Made by a program: the position numbers and the translations under genes. The notes beneath the pieces were generated by a model. It was not told the origin of the DNA. It searched no databases and worked only from the letters and a program-made list of their open reading frames with translations. A stretch of DNA of 9,859 nucleotides from an uncultured Eubacteriales bacterium (GTDB lineage: Bacteria > Bacillota > Clostridia > Lachnospirales > Lachnospiraceae). Positions 1-7,176 of this stretch are shown here, piece after piece; position 1 is the first letter of the stretch, and each line of letters starts with the position of its first letter. Where the stretch lies: positions 1 to 9,859 of the forward strand of contig ONWK01000313.1 of assembly GCA_900321505.1 (NCBI GenBank), given 5' to 3'.

Positions 1-1829
1 TACAGACGAAGGGTATCGCAGCCGTATTCTTCCACGATGTCGTCGGGCGAAACTATATTTCCGAGGGACTTGCTCATCTTTGTGGGAGCGCCGGTCACAC
101 GGTCTCTGCCGCAGATCATCCCCTGGTTAAACAGTTTCTTAAAGGGTTCCTCAAAGCTTACAGCACCTATGTCATACAGGAACTTGGTATAGAATCTTGA
201 ATAAAGCAGATGAAGCACCGCATGCTCAACACCGCCGATGTACATATCCACAGGCAGATATTTGTCAGCCTTCTCCCTGCTTACAAGCTCCTTATCATTT
301 TTACTGTCCACGTACCTGAGGAAATACCAGGATGAGCCTGCCCACTGAGGCATGGTATTGGTCTCTCTCTTTGCAGGCTTTCCGCAGCAGGGACAGGTTG
401 TATTAACCCAGCTTTCGATAGCCGCCAGAGGTGATTCACCTGTTCCGGTGGGTTCATACTTTTCTACATCCGGGAGCAGCAGCGGAAGCTGATCCTCGGG
501 TACCGGAACCGCACCGCAGTCCGGGCAGTGAACGATGGGGATAGGCTCGCCCCAGTAACGCTGGCGGGAGAATACCCAGTCACGCAGCTTATAATTGGTA
601 GTGGCCTTTCCGTAGCCCTTGTCCTCAATATACTGCGGAGCCTCCTGCTTAAGCACTGCGGACTCCATACCGTTCCAGTCGCCGGAATTGATCATAATAC
701 CGGAGGCCTCTGTATATGCCTCCTGCATATCCGGGATCTCCACACCGTCTTTGGCGATAACCTGAACGATGGGAAGCCCGAACTTCTTTGCAAATTCAAA
801 GTCACGATCATCATGAGCAGGTACGCACATGATGGCGCCGGTACCGTAATCCGCCAGCACATAATCGGACAGCCAGATCGGAACCTTCGCTCCGTTCAGC
901 GGATTGATGGCATAACTGCCGGTGAATACGCCGGTCTTATCCTTATCGGCCATACGGTCCACGGATGAACGAAGTGAGGTCTGATAGATATATGCATCAA
1001 CCGCTTCCTTAGTCTCAGGTGTTGCCAGTCCTGCAGCAAGCGCATGCTCGGGAGCAAGCACCATAAATGTTGCGCCGTACAGGGTGTCGGGTCTGGTGGT
1101 ATAAACCGTGATCGCCTCATCTCTTCCGTCGATCTTAAACTCAACCTCTGCACCCCTGGATTTTCCGATCCACTCGGTCTGCATCTTCTTAACCTTCTCA
1201 GGCCAGTCAAGCTTGTCAAGATCGGCAAGAAGTCTCTCTGCATATGCTGTGATCTTCAGCATCCACTGGCGGAGATTCTTCTTTGTAACATCAGCGCCGC
1301 AGCGCTCGCACTTTCCTTCCTTTACCTCTTCATTGGCAAGGCCTGTCTTACAGGAAGGACACCAGTTGATGGGCATCTCCTTCTCATAGGCAAGACCCTT
1401 TTTAAACATCTGGACGAAGATCCACTGGGTCCATTTATAAAAGGCAGGATCCGTTGTATTTACTTCCATATCCCAGTCATAGATCGCTGCGATCTGCTTG
1501 ATCTGGCGCTTGATATTTGCAACGTTTGATGCAGTGGAGATCGCAGGATGAACTCCGTTCTTGATGGCATAATTCTCAGCCGGAAGTCCGAAAGCATCCC
1601 AGCCCATGGGATGGATCACGTATTTATCATGCATAAGCTGATACCGGCTCCATACGTCGGAAATAACATATCCCCTCCAGTGACCTACATGAAGTCCGTT
1701 GCCTGAAGGATAGGGAAACATATCCAGACAGTAATACTTTTCCTTCTTTCCGTCATTTACATTTACCGGGTTTTCTTCCCATTTCTTTGTCCATTTAGCT
1801 TCTATAAGCTTGTGATTGTACTTTGCCAC
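1..1829 (-). CDS. leuS: Leucyl-tRNA synthetase, N-terminal ~609 residues (3' end outside window)
   Basis: Class I aminoacyl-tRNA synthetase that charges tRNA-Leu with leucine in the cytoplasm. The translation reads MAKYNHKLIEAKWTKKWEEN at the start. It has the HIGH motif as HVGH at residues 47-50 and a zinc-type CPSC/CERC pair at about 156-176. The CP1 editing domain shows TTRPDTLYGA near 243 and YGTGAIMCVPAHDDRDFEF near 327-345. A second CPDC/CPCC cluster lies at about 434-481, followed by NTMPQWAGSSWYFLRY near 490, the Firmicutes form. KMSKS is at about residue 584. There is no long leucine-specific insertion before KMSKS. Family members are about 800 residues, so roughly the last 190 (anticodon-binding and C-terminal domains) lie beyond position 1. 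The start is taken as GTG at 1829 because a GGAGG lies 8 nt upstream; an in-frame ATG at 1844 lacks a ribosome binding site. It follows the CbiET-like gene by 28 nt with no T-box or terminator between, so it is probably read from the upstream operon. Confidence 0.97.
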   Translation of the reverse strand, partial: MAKYNHKLIEAKWTKKWEENPVNVNDGKKEKYYCLDMFPYPSGNGLHVGHWRGYVISDVWSRYQLMHDKYVIHPMGWDAFGLPAENYAIKNGVHPAISTASNVANIKRQIKQIAAIYDWDMEVNTTDPAFYKWTQWIFVQMFKKGLAYEKEMPINWCPSCKTGLANEEVKEGKCERCGADVTKKNLRQWMLKITAYAERLLADLDKLDWPEKVKKMQTEWIGKSRGAEVEFKIDGRDEAITVYTTRPDTLYGATFMVLAPEHALAAGLATPETKEAVDAYIYQTSLRSSVDRMADKDKTGVFTGSYAINPLNGAKVPIWLSDYVLADYGTGAIMCVPAHDDRDFEFAKKFGLPIVQVIAKDGVEIPDMQEAYTEASGIMINSGDWNGMESAVLKQEAPQYIEDKGYGKATTNYKLRDWVFSRQRYWGEPIPIVHCPDCGAVPVPEDQLPLLLPDVEKYEPTGTGESPLAAIESWVNTTCPCCGKPAKRETNTMPQWAGSSWYFLRYVDSKNDKELVSREKADKYLPVDMYIGGVEHAVLHLLYSRFYTKFLYDIGAVSFEEPFKKLFNQGMICGRDRVTGAPTKMSKSLGNIVSPDDIVEEYGCDTLRL

Positions 1830-1837
1830 GGGTTTCT

Positions 1838-1842
1838 CCTCC
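1838..1842 (-). promoter_or_regulatory. Ribosome binding site that decides the leuS start (GGAGG, 8 nt before GTG)
   Basis: On the minus strand GGAGG is followed by AGAAACCC and then GTG GCA AAG. An in-frame ATG begins two bases before this GGAGG (1844), so using it would place the ribosome binding site inside the coding region. GTG at 1829 is therefore preferred. Confidence 0.8.
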
Positions 1843-1857
1843 ATATATATGTGTTTA

Positions 1858-2766
1858 CTACAGTATCTCACCGGTTATGAGCCAGGGCGAGGGCTGTGTA
1901 ACGAAGACGCTGTTCTTATCTGTCTTGCTGATGGTGATCTGGGTCACCTCCATATTCCTGATATGATATTTTTCAAATATCGACTTAATGCCTGACAGGA
2001 CATCAAGCTCAAGCGTATAGATGACAAACTGCATCTTCGGATTCTTGGTGATAAGTCTCTGGATATCCTTCTCCAGATATTTTGTAGCAACGATAAATGA
2101 TAATCTCGGAACCGGGATCTTCTCCAGGGATTCGTCCGAAAGATCGGGAATGATGGTCACATTGTGGATACCGAACTTGTTGAGATTTTCTTCCATGGTA
2201 CGAAGGTCCTGCTCGTTCGGTTCTACCGCGATGATATGTCCCTCACTTGCGATTATGGCGGATTCGATGACTATGGTCTCACCGCTTACGATCGCTATGG
2301 TATCGTGAGAATCTACGCCCAGCATACTCATGATAACGGCGCGGATCTCATTTCCCACGTATTTTACGGTACCCTTGCTGAAGAACTCATTCTTCATACC
2401 GATTCGGTAGCTCTCGCGGGTATTCTCATTTACTATAAAGATGACAGAAGGTACGGTCAGCTTACGTGCCGCAAAATCCATTATCCTGCCCTGCTTTACG
2501 TTATCATTGGGTATGAGCCCTTCCGCAAACCAGACATTATATTCGCCCAGTCCCTTCTCCCAGAGCTCATAAAAAAGATTCTCATGGGTTGAATCCGCAA
2601 AGATCATTACCCTTTTATGGGTTTCTATGGTAGGTACCACATTCTTCTCTTTTCCGCAGATGTTAACCAGCTTTATCTTCTCGGGACTGGTCTCCATGAT
2701 ATCCGAAAAATGTGCAGTCCACTCAAGCATTTCCTTATTTGTGTACGCTGTTCTCTTCTCCGGCAT
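1858..2766 (-). CDS. Degenerate CbiE-CbiT-like protein, probable non-canonical or inactive SAM methyltransferase homologue
   Basis: 302-residue soluble protein with no signal peptide or membrane segment. Residues about 51-113 (from KRVMIFADST through EGLIPNDNVKQGRI to PSVIFIVNEN) follow the pattern of the second half of the CbiE precorrin methylase. Residues about 124-144 (MKNEFFSKGTVKYVGNEIRAV) match the CbiE-CbiT junction. Residues 150-285 match CbiT in order: strand 1, an acidic residue after strand 2 (IIAVEPNEQD, 178-187), LNKFGIHNVTIIPD, and a C-terminal TQITISK. The glycine-rich SAM loop of CbiT (DxGxGTG) is replaced by IVSGETIVIESA (159-170), and the GGSGG-type loop by IVATKY (225-230). 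The first half of CbiE, with its active-site glycines, is missing. Function is unknown; loss of methyltransferase activity is inferred. The ATG overlaps the upstream stop codon (TAATG), with GGAGGA inside the upstream gene, which suggests translational coupling to the AI-2E transporter. leuS follows. No cobalamin genes are present nearby. Confidence 0.75.
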   Translation of the reverse strand: MPEKRTAYTNKEMLEWTAHFSDIMETSPEKIKLVNICGKEKNVVPTIETHKRVMIFADSTHENLFYELWEKGLGEYNVWFAEGLIPNDNVKQGRIMDFAARKLTVPSVIFIVNENTRESYRIGMKNEFFSKGTVKYVGNEIRAVIMSMLGVDSHDTIAIVSGETIVIESAIIASEGHIIAVEPNEQDLRTMEENLNKFGIHNVTIIPDLSDESLEKIPVPRLSFIVATKYLEKDIQRLITKNPKMQFVIYTLELDVLSGIKSIFEKYHIRNMEVTQITISKTDKNSVFVTQPSPWLITGEIL

Positions 2767-4295
2767 TATTTATTTCCTCCGTTTTTCTTATTATCGGATG
2801 ATGCATTATTCTGGTTTTCAAGCTTTTCCTGACGCTTTTTCTTTCTCTGTTCATCCCACTCACGCCATTTTTCGCGTTTCTCGGCGAGACGGTTCATGGC
2901 TGTCTTCTTCTTCTCTCTCTCACCGCGTATGGGATTCCCCTCATCATCGAAGCCTATCAGATCGTCATAGTATTCCGTAGTAGGCGCCATCTCCCTGTTC
3001 TTCAGCCGTCGCTGCATATGTACAACAAACAGCGTGTAGATGATTGCAAAGACCGGAACCGCAAGAAGCATTCCCACAACGCCGAACATACCGCTTCCGA
3101 CAATGATCGCGAAGAGTACCCAGGTTCCCGAAAGACCCGTGGCATCTCCAAGTACGATGGGCTGTACGAAATTCGCATCAAGCTGCTGAAGCACAAAGAT
3201 GAATATGATGAATACCAGCGCAAGCTTCGGACTTTCCACAAGTATGATGAGCGCTGAAGGTATTGCTCCGATGAAGGGTCCGAAGAACGGAATAAGGTTT
3301 GTCACCGCGATTATCACGCTGACCAGCAGTCCGTAGGGCACATTTACTATACTGCAGAACAGCATACAGAAGATACCTATCATCAGTGAATCCAGGATCT
3401 TTCCGTTAACAAAGCCTTCAAAGACGGAATTTACATAATGCGTGGCCTCAAGCACCTGAGTACCGTGCTTCTTGTTGATCACACTGAAAAGCAGCTTCTT
3501 GGACTGTGAAGCAAGCTTCTTTTTCTGCGCCAGAACATATATTGCGACTACAAGTCCGACAAGTATATCCGCAATAACTGACACGCCGTCCATGATACCC
3601 GAAGATATCTTTGCCACTATGGTATCCATATTCGGAAGCAGTGTGTCCTTAAAGAAATTGGACATTGTACTTTCGAAGTTTGACAGATAGCTGTCTATGG
3701 TTTTCTGTGCGGAAGGGCTGCCGGAGAAAAGATCTTTCAGATATTCCCTGATATTATTAAAATATGTCGGCAGATTATTATAAAATTTAACAAGGCTGTC
3801 CTTCAGCTGCGGTATTAGGATAGCAAGAATACCGATGATCACTGTAAGAAGTATCAGTATCGTAAGTGTCAGTCCTACCGCATTTGCGATACTTTGCGCT
3901 TTTTCAGGTTTTTTGCATTTTTTGGAAAACGGCTTAAAAAGAAGCCTTGTCAGCAGATTGTGCAGAGGATTGATCACATATGCAAATCCCAGTCCGAGGA
4001 AAACCGGCGTAAGCGCCGAAAAAACCTTTGCAAGGAAATTCCCCAGCACGGAGATTTTGGTGAGCAGCATGGATACGATCACAACCACGATCAGCGCAAG
4101 CGCAAAAATGATACCGCGGTTTATATCCTGCTTATTCCAGTTTCGGGCCGTCTCAACGATCACCTTCCTTGCGGCACGGCGCTTCTTTGGCTTCTGCCCG
4201 TTCTCATCCACTTCCTCCTCTTCCTTAGCGCTTTCTTCAATTATTTCCTCCACCTCATCGTAGAAGGTTTCGTTTTCATTTTTCTGTTCAGCCAT
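2766..4295 (-). CDS. AI-2E/PerM (YtvI-like) family transporter with charged N- and C-terminal tails
   Basis: 509-residue multi-pass inner-membrane protein. Hydrophobic segments fall at about 61-79, 89-109, 137-162, 238-255, 300-332, 336-352, 358-370 and 391-425. A soluble, helix-rich region lies between them at about 163-232, as in this family. The family core is clear: FVNGKILDSLMIG (295-307), NLIPFFGPFIGAIPSALI (333-350), LQQLDANFVQPIVLG (369-383) and GMFGVVGMLLAVPVFAII (402-419). The family includes the autoinducer-2 exporter TqsA and Na+/H+ antiporter-like members; the substrate here cannot be told. The cytoplasmic ends are unusual. The N-terminus has an acidic run (about residues 14-31) followed by KKRRAARK, and the C-terminus (about 456-509) is a highly charged KREKWREW/EQRKKKRQEK stretch, likely coiled coil, ending in Asn/Lys. 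It is the first gene of a three-gene run. The start ATG has a GGGG about 8 nt upstream, and the stop overlaps the next start by 1 nt. Confidence 0.9.
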   Translation of the reverse strand: MAEQKNENETFYDEVEEIIEESAKEEEEVDENGQKPKKRRAARKVIVETARNWNKQDINRGIIFALALIVVVIVSMLLTKISVLGNFLAKVFSALTPVFLGLGFAYVINPLHNLLTRLLFKPFSKKCKKPEKAQSIANAVGLTLTILILLTVIIGILAILIPQLKDSLVKFYNNLPTYFNNIREYLKDLFSGSPSAQKTIDSYLSNFESTMSNFFKDTLLPNMDTIVAKISSGIMDGVSVIADILVGLVVAIYVLAQKKKLASQSKKLLFSVINKKHGTQVLEATHYVNSVFEGFVNGKILDSLMIGIFCMLFCSIVNVPYGLLVSVIIAVTNLIPFFGPFIGAIPSALIILVESPKLALVFIIFIFVLQQLDANFVQPIVLGDATGLSGTWVLFAIIVGSGMFGVVGMLLAVPVFAIIYTLFVVHMQRRLKNREMAPTTEYYDDLIGFDDEGNPIRGEREKKKTAMNRLAEKREKWREWDEQRKKKRQEKLENQNNASSDNKKNGGNK

Positions 4296-4425
4296 AACCT
4301 TATCCCCATCTCCCGTATTTCACTTTATCTTTTCCCTTCACCAAAATCCCCGGGCAGCTGAAATGGTCGTATGAACATGCACACATGTCCTCCCGGCTCA
4401 TTGCCCGCTGTAATAAAAAGATAAA

Positions 4426-4464
4426 GTGCCGTGGGTCACCACATCGCATAGTAACCCACGACAC
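4426..4464 (-). terminator. Intrinsic terminator of the potABCD operon
   Basis: In minus-strand RNA, GUGUCGUGGGU pairs with ACCCACGGCAC to give an 11-bp stem with one U-G wobble and a 17-nt loop. It is followed by the U-rich TTTATCTTTTTATT (about 4412-4425). It lies about 60 nt after the potCD stop. On the plus strand the wobble becomes a C-A mismatch and no T run follows, so the signal points to minus-strand transcription. Confidence 0.6.
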
Positions 4465-4493
4465 ATTGTACCACAAACAGTTGTGGAATTAAA
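4465..4493 (-). promoter_or_regulatory. Possible extended -10 promoter for the AI-2E/CbiET-like/leuS run
   Basis: The minus strand holds TGGTACAAT (an extended TG-n -10, hexamer at 4465-4470), with a weak TTTAAT 17 nt upstream at 4488-4493. The predicted start would fall inside the terminator stem just downstream, so such a transcript would lack most of the 5' stem arm. No better promoter was seen between 4296 and 4430. Tentative. Confidence 0.3.
4471..4486. repeat. Perfect inverted repeat CCACAA-ACAG-TTGTGG, possible operator
   Basis: A 6-bp perfect inverted repeat with a 4-nt spacer lies between the possible -35 and -10 elements, about 37 nt after the potCD stop. It has no T run, so it does not look like a terminator itself. 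It may be a repressor site or an mRNA 3'-end hairpin. No known operator family was recognised. Confidence 0.4.
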
Positions 4494-4522
4494 ACAGAAT
4501 TTTAAATTATTCGGCGCCCGGT

Positions 4523-6352
4523 TTAATAAGCCTTAACCTTTGTCCAGAGATCAGCATAGTATTCCTTGATATCCTTTTCCTGATATCTGAAGACCTCGTT
4601 ATTGGGGCCGTCCAGGCCCGGCACATAAGCATCAATGCCTTCAAATTCGGTTGCCGCGAGATCATCTGCCACGGCAACAAGCGGAGATGTATAACCCACA
4701 AAAACAGAATTGGCGCTTGCATTATCATATTCCAGCATAAAGCTCATGAACTCATAGGCAAGTTCAGTGTCCTCACAGTCCTTTGTCAGGACCATGGCGT
4801 CACACCATACATTTGTACCCTCTTCGGGTTCAAAATAGTCCATGTCTTCATTATCGGCCATAACATACGCCCCATCTCCCGAATACACAACGGCCATAGC
4901 CTTGATGCCTGAGATCATATTATCCATGACCTCGTCTCCGACATATACGCAGTCCATGGTCTCACGCTGTTCGATCAGCCAGTCATATGCCTTTTTGATC
5001 TCCTCTTTGTCGGCGGTATTCATTGAAAAACCCAGAGCCTTCAGGGCTATCATAAATGAATCTCTCTCAGAATCATACATATAAATCTGGCCCTTATATT
5101 TAGTATCTCTGAGGATTTCCCAGCCTTCATCAAGATCCTCTTCATCAACCTTTGTGGTATCATAAAGGATTCCCACGGAACCGCAGAAATACGGCACAGA
5201 ATATTTGTTTCCGGGATCATAGGGAAGATCCATGATCTTCGGATTCAGGCCCTCCGTATTCTCTATCATATCCCATTCCAGAGGCTGGAGCATATCCTCT
5301 TTGATCAGCCGCTCGATCATATAATCCGAGGGGATCAGCAGGTCATACTCTGCACCGCTCTTGATCTTGGTATACATGCTCTCATTCGAATCAAAGGTCT
5401 CATATACCACCTTACAGTCATGTTCCGCTTCAAAGGCTTCAACAAGATCAGGATCGATGTACTCACCGGCATTGTATATTCTCAGCGTCCTTCCTCCGCC
5501 GCGGGTGCCTGCAAAGATGGTTATTCCGATAAGCACGAACAGGCCAACGATAAGGATCTTCTTCATGGTATTCTTCATCAGCTTCGGTACAAGCTTTGAT
5601 ATCACCAGCAGAATCGCTATTGCTATGATAACGATGGTGGACAGAGCATTTATCGTAGGATTGATACGCTTTGTCATGTTGTATACAACGATGGAAATGT
5701 TCTGCACGCCGTTTCCGGTAACGAAATATGAAATTACAAAATCATCGAAGGACATGGTGAACGCAAGAAGCACACCTGCATAGATGCCGTCCTTCAGCAT
5801 CGGGATTATAACCTTTATCAGCGCTTCAAAGGGTGTCGCTCCCAGATCCATGGCAGCGTCTGCTATACTCGGGTCCAGGGATCTTGCCTTCGGATATACG
5901 CTTGTGATAACAAAGGGCGTACAGAAGGCCACATGTGCCAGCAGCATGGTGAAATAACCGCGGGGCATGGCTATGGATGAGAAAAGCAGCATGAGACCGA
6001 TAGCCGTTACGATATCCGGGCTCATGATAGGGATATTATTTACATTTAATACTATATCCCTGATTATCTTCCTTGACCGGCAGAGTCCGATGGCAGTCAG
6101 GGTTCCGAGCACCGTAGATATCAGTGTGGCAAAGATAGCTATGGTCACCGACACAAATACTGCCTTCATTATATTGCCGTCAGAGATCAGCCGTCCGTAC
6201 CAGCGGAAGGAGAAGCCCGACATACTCGTAAGACTCTTGGACGAGTTAAACGAATATACCATCGTAACAACGATAGGCAGATAAAAGAATAAAAAGAGTA
6301 CAACTATGTAAGCGATATACGCGGCTTTTCCGCGTTTTTTCTTCTTTTCCAT
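4523..6352 (-). CDS. potCD: Fused polyamine ABC transporter permease and substrate-binding protein (PotC-PotD)
   Basis: 609-residue fusion. Residues about 1-258 form a PotC-type permease with about six membrane segments and the EAA loop ADAAMDLGATPFEALIKVII at 164-183, which docks onto the ATPase. A further hydrophobic segment at about 264-281 (KKILIVGLFVLIGITIFAG), lacking a lipobox cysteine, tethers the domain that follows. Residues about 288-609 are a PotD/PotF-type binding protein: RIYNAGEYIDPDLVEAFEAE (291-310), DSNESMYTKIKSG (321-333), YDLLIPSDY (336-344), KYSVPYFCGSVGILYD (383-398) and VWCDAM (515-520). Compared with E. coli PotD from memory, the S/Y of the IPSxY motif and the W-x-D pair are kept, but the tryptophan after YN is Ala and another binding tryptophan is Tyr (490). 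Spermidine or putrescine is therefore likely but not certain. The ATG overlaps the potB stop by 1 nt (TGATG), with AGGAGG 7 nt upstream. Last gene of the pot operon. Confidence 0.93.
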   Translation of the reverse strand: MEKKKKRGKAAYIAYIVVLFLFFYLPIVVTMVYSFNSSKSLTSMSGFSFRWYGRLISDGNIMKAVFVSVTIAIFATLISTVLGTLTAIGLCRSRKIIRDIVLNVNNIPIMSPDIVTAIGLMLLFSSIAMPRGYFTMLLAHVAFCTPFVITSVYPKARSLDPSIADAAMDLGATPFEALIKVIIPMLKDGIYAGVLLAFTMSFDDFVISYFVTGNGVQNISIVVYNMTKRINPTINALSTIVIIAIAILLVISKLVPKLMKNTMKKILIVGLFVLIGITIFAGTRGGGRTLRIYNAGEYIDPDLVEAFEAEHDCKVVYETFDSNESMYTKIKSGAEYDLLIPSDYMIERLIKEDMLQPLEWDMIENTEGLNPKIMDLPYDPGNKYSVPYFCGSVGILYDTTKVDEEDLDEGWEILRDTKYKGQIYMYDSERDSFMIALKALGFSMNTADKEEIKKAYDWLIEQRETMDCVYVGDEVMDNMISGIKAMAVVYSGDGAYVMADNEDMDYFEPEEGTNVWCDAMVLTKDCEDTELAYEFMSFMLEYDNASANSVFVGYTSPLVAVADDLAATEFEGIDAYVPGLDGPNNEVFRYQEKDIKEYYADLWTKVKAY

Positions 6353-7176
6353 CAGTCATCCTCCTTCTCTTTATCAAATTTCTTCATCAGAAGGATGCCC
6401 GCAAAGATTATTATCGTGAGTATGATGGAGATAGCGCTTCCGAAATTCCAGTTGCCCACGGATATGAACTGATTCTCGATAAGGTTACCGATCAGCATAT
6501 ACTGTCCGCCTCCCAGAAGCTTCGGAATAACGAACGTGGAAATGGAAAGCAGGAAGGTCATCATTACACCGTTGATCACTCCGGGGATCGACATTTTAAA
6601 TGTAACCTTCCAGAAGGTCTTGCTGCCGTTTGCCCCAAGATCATGCGCTGCCTCGATAAGCGAAGGATCGATCTTTCTTATGGATGAATGGATAGGTATT
6701 ACCATAAATGGAAGCATATCACTGATAAGGCCCACCATTACGGCAAAATCCGTATACATAAATGTAACCGGATCCAGCCCGAAAAGGCCGAGTAACCTGT
6801 TGATCATTCCGTTATCGGAAAGAATGCTTATCCACGCATAGGTTCTGAGCAGTGTATTTATCCACATCGGGATCGTTACCAGCAGTATAAGAAGATCCTG
6901 CACGCTGTCGCGGAACCGGGTTATGGCATAGGCCATTATGTATCCCAGAACAAGGCAGATCGCCACAGTTATCAGACCCAGCACCAGGGATTTTCTGAGA
7001 ACCTCAAGATAGATGGGCTCTCCTATCCTCTTGAAATTATCCACCGTAAATTTAATGTTGACCAGTTCATTTCCGCCTGAAGTAAAGGAATAAAGCACTA
7101 TCAGCAGCAGCGGAATGATCAGGATCAGCAGTGACCAGATCATGTACGGACGGATCAGCTTGACGTAATGTTTCAA
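6352..7176 (-). CDS. potB: Polyamine ABC transporter permease PotB
   Basis: 274-residue inner-membrane permease, about the usual family length. It has about six hydrophobic segments (roughly 12-30, 65-84, 94-112, 145-161, 198-217 and 247-264). The PotB-type sequence IPMWINTLLRTYAWISIL lies at 102-119. The EAA loop EAAHDLGANGSKTFWKVTF at 175-193 couples to the Walker ATPase. It pairs with the permease half of the fused PotCD to form the membrane channel for spermidine/putrescine uptake. The start is TTG at 7176, supported by AGGAGG 7 nt upstream. The codon overlaps the potA stop as TTGA, a TTG version of the common ATGA coupling overlap. The next in-frame Met is residue 12, inside the first membrane helix, so it is less likely to be the start. 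The stop overlaps potCD by 1 nt. Confidence 0.93.
   Translation of the reverse strand: MKHYVKLIRPYMIWSLLILIIPLLLIVLYSFTSGGNELVNIKFTVDNFKRIGEPIYLEVLRKSLVLGLITVAICLVLGYIMAYAITRFRDSVQDLLILLVTIPMWINTLLRTYAWISILSDNGMINRLLGLFGLDPVTFMYTDFAVMVGLISDMLPFMVIPIHSSIRKIDPSLIEAAHDLGANGSKTFWKVTFKMSIPGVINGVMMTFLLSISTFVIPKLLGGGQYMLIGNLIENQFISVGNWNFGSAISIILTIIIFAGILLMKKFDKEKEDD

Noticed and set aside
528..1529. Open frames of 93-161 residues on the plus strand (and one on the minus strand) inside leuS
   Set aside because: They lie in other frames of a well-conserved leuS, have no ribosome binding sites and no recognisable domains.
1829..1844. Alternative in-frame ATG start for leuS (adding MEEKP)
   Set aside because: The strong GGAGG lies inside this extension and is ideally spaced for GTG at 1829, while no ribosome binding site precedes the ATG.
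3835..4361. Two plus-strand open frames of 142 and 155 residues opposite the AI-2E gene
   Set aside because: Antisense shadows. Their serine/phenylalanine- and lysine/histidine-rich sequences are what antisense reading of a membrane protein gives, and no start signals are seen.
4375..4388. Short inverted repeat ACATG-CACA-CATGT upstream of the AI-2E gene
   Set aside because: Only a 5-bp arm, with no T run and no promoter next to it; within chance expectation.
5500..5563. Internal ATG (Met263, NTMKKILIV) as a separate potD start
   Set aside because: The frame is open with no stop between the permease and binding domains. Only a weak GAAG precedes this ATG, and no lipobox cysteine follows, so a single fused protein is the simpler reading.
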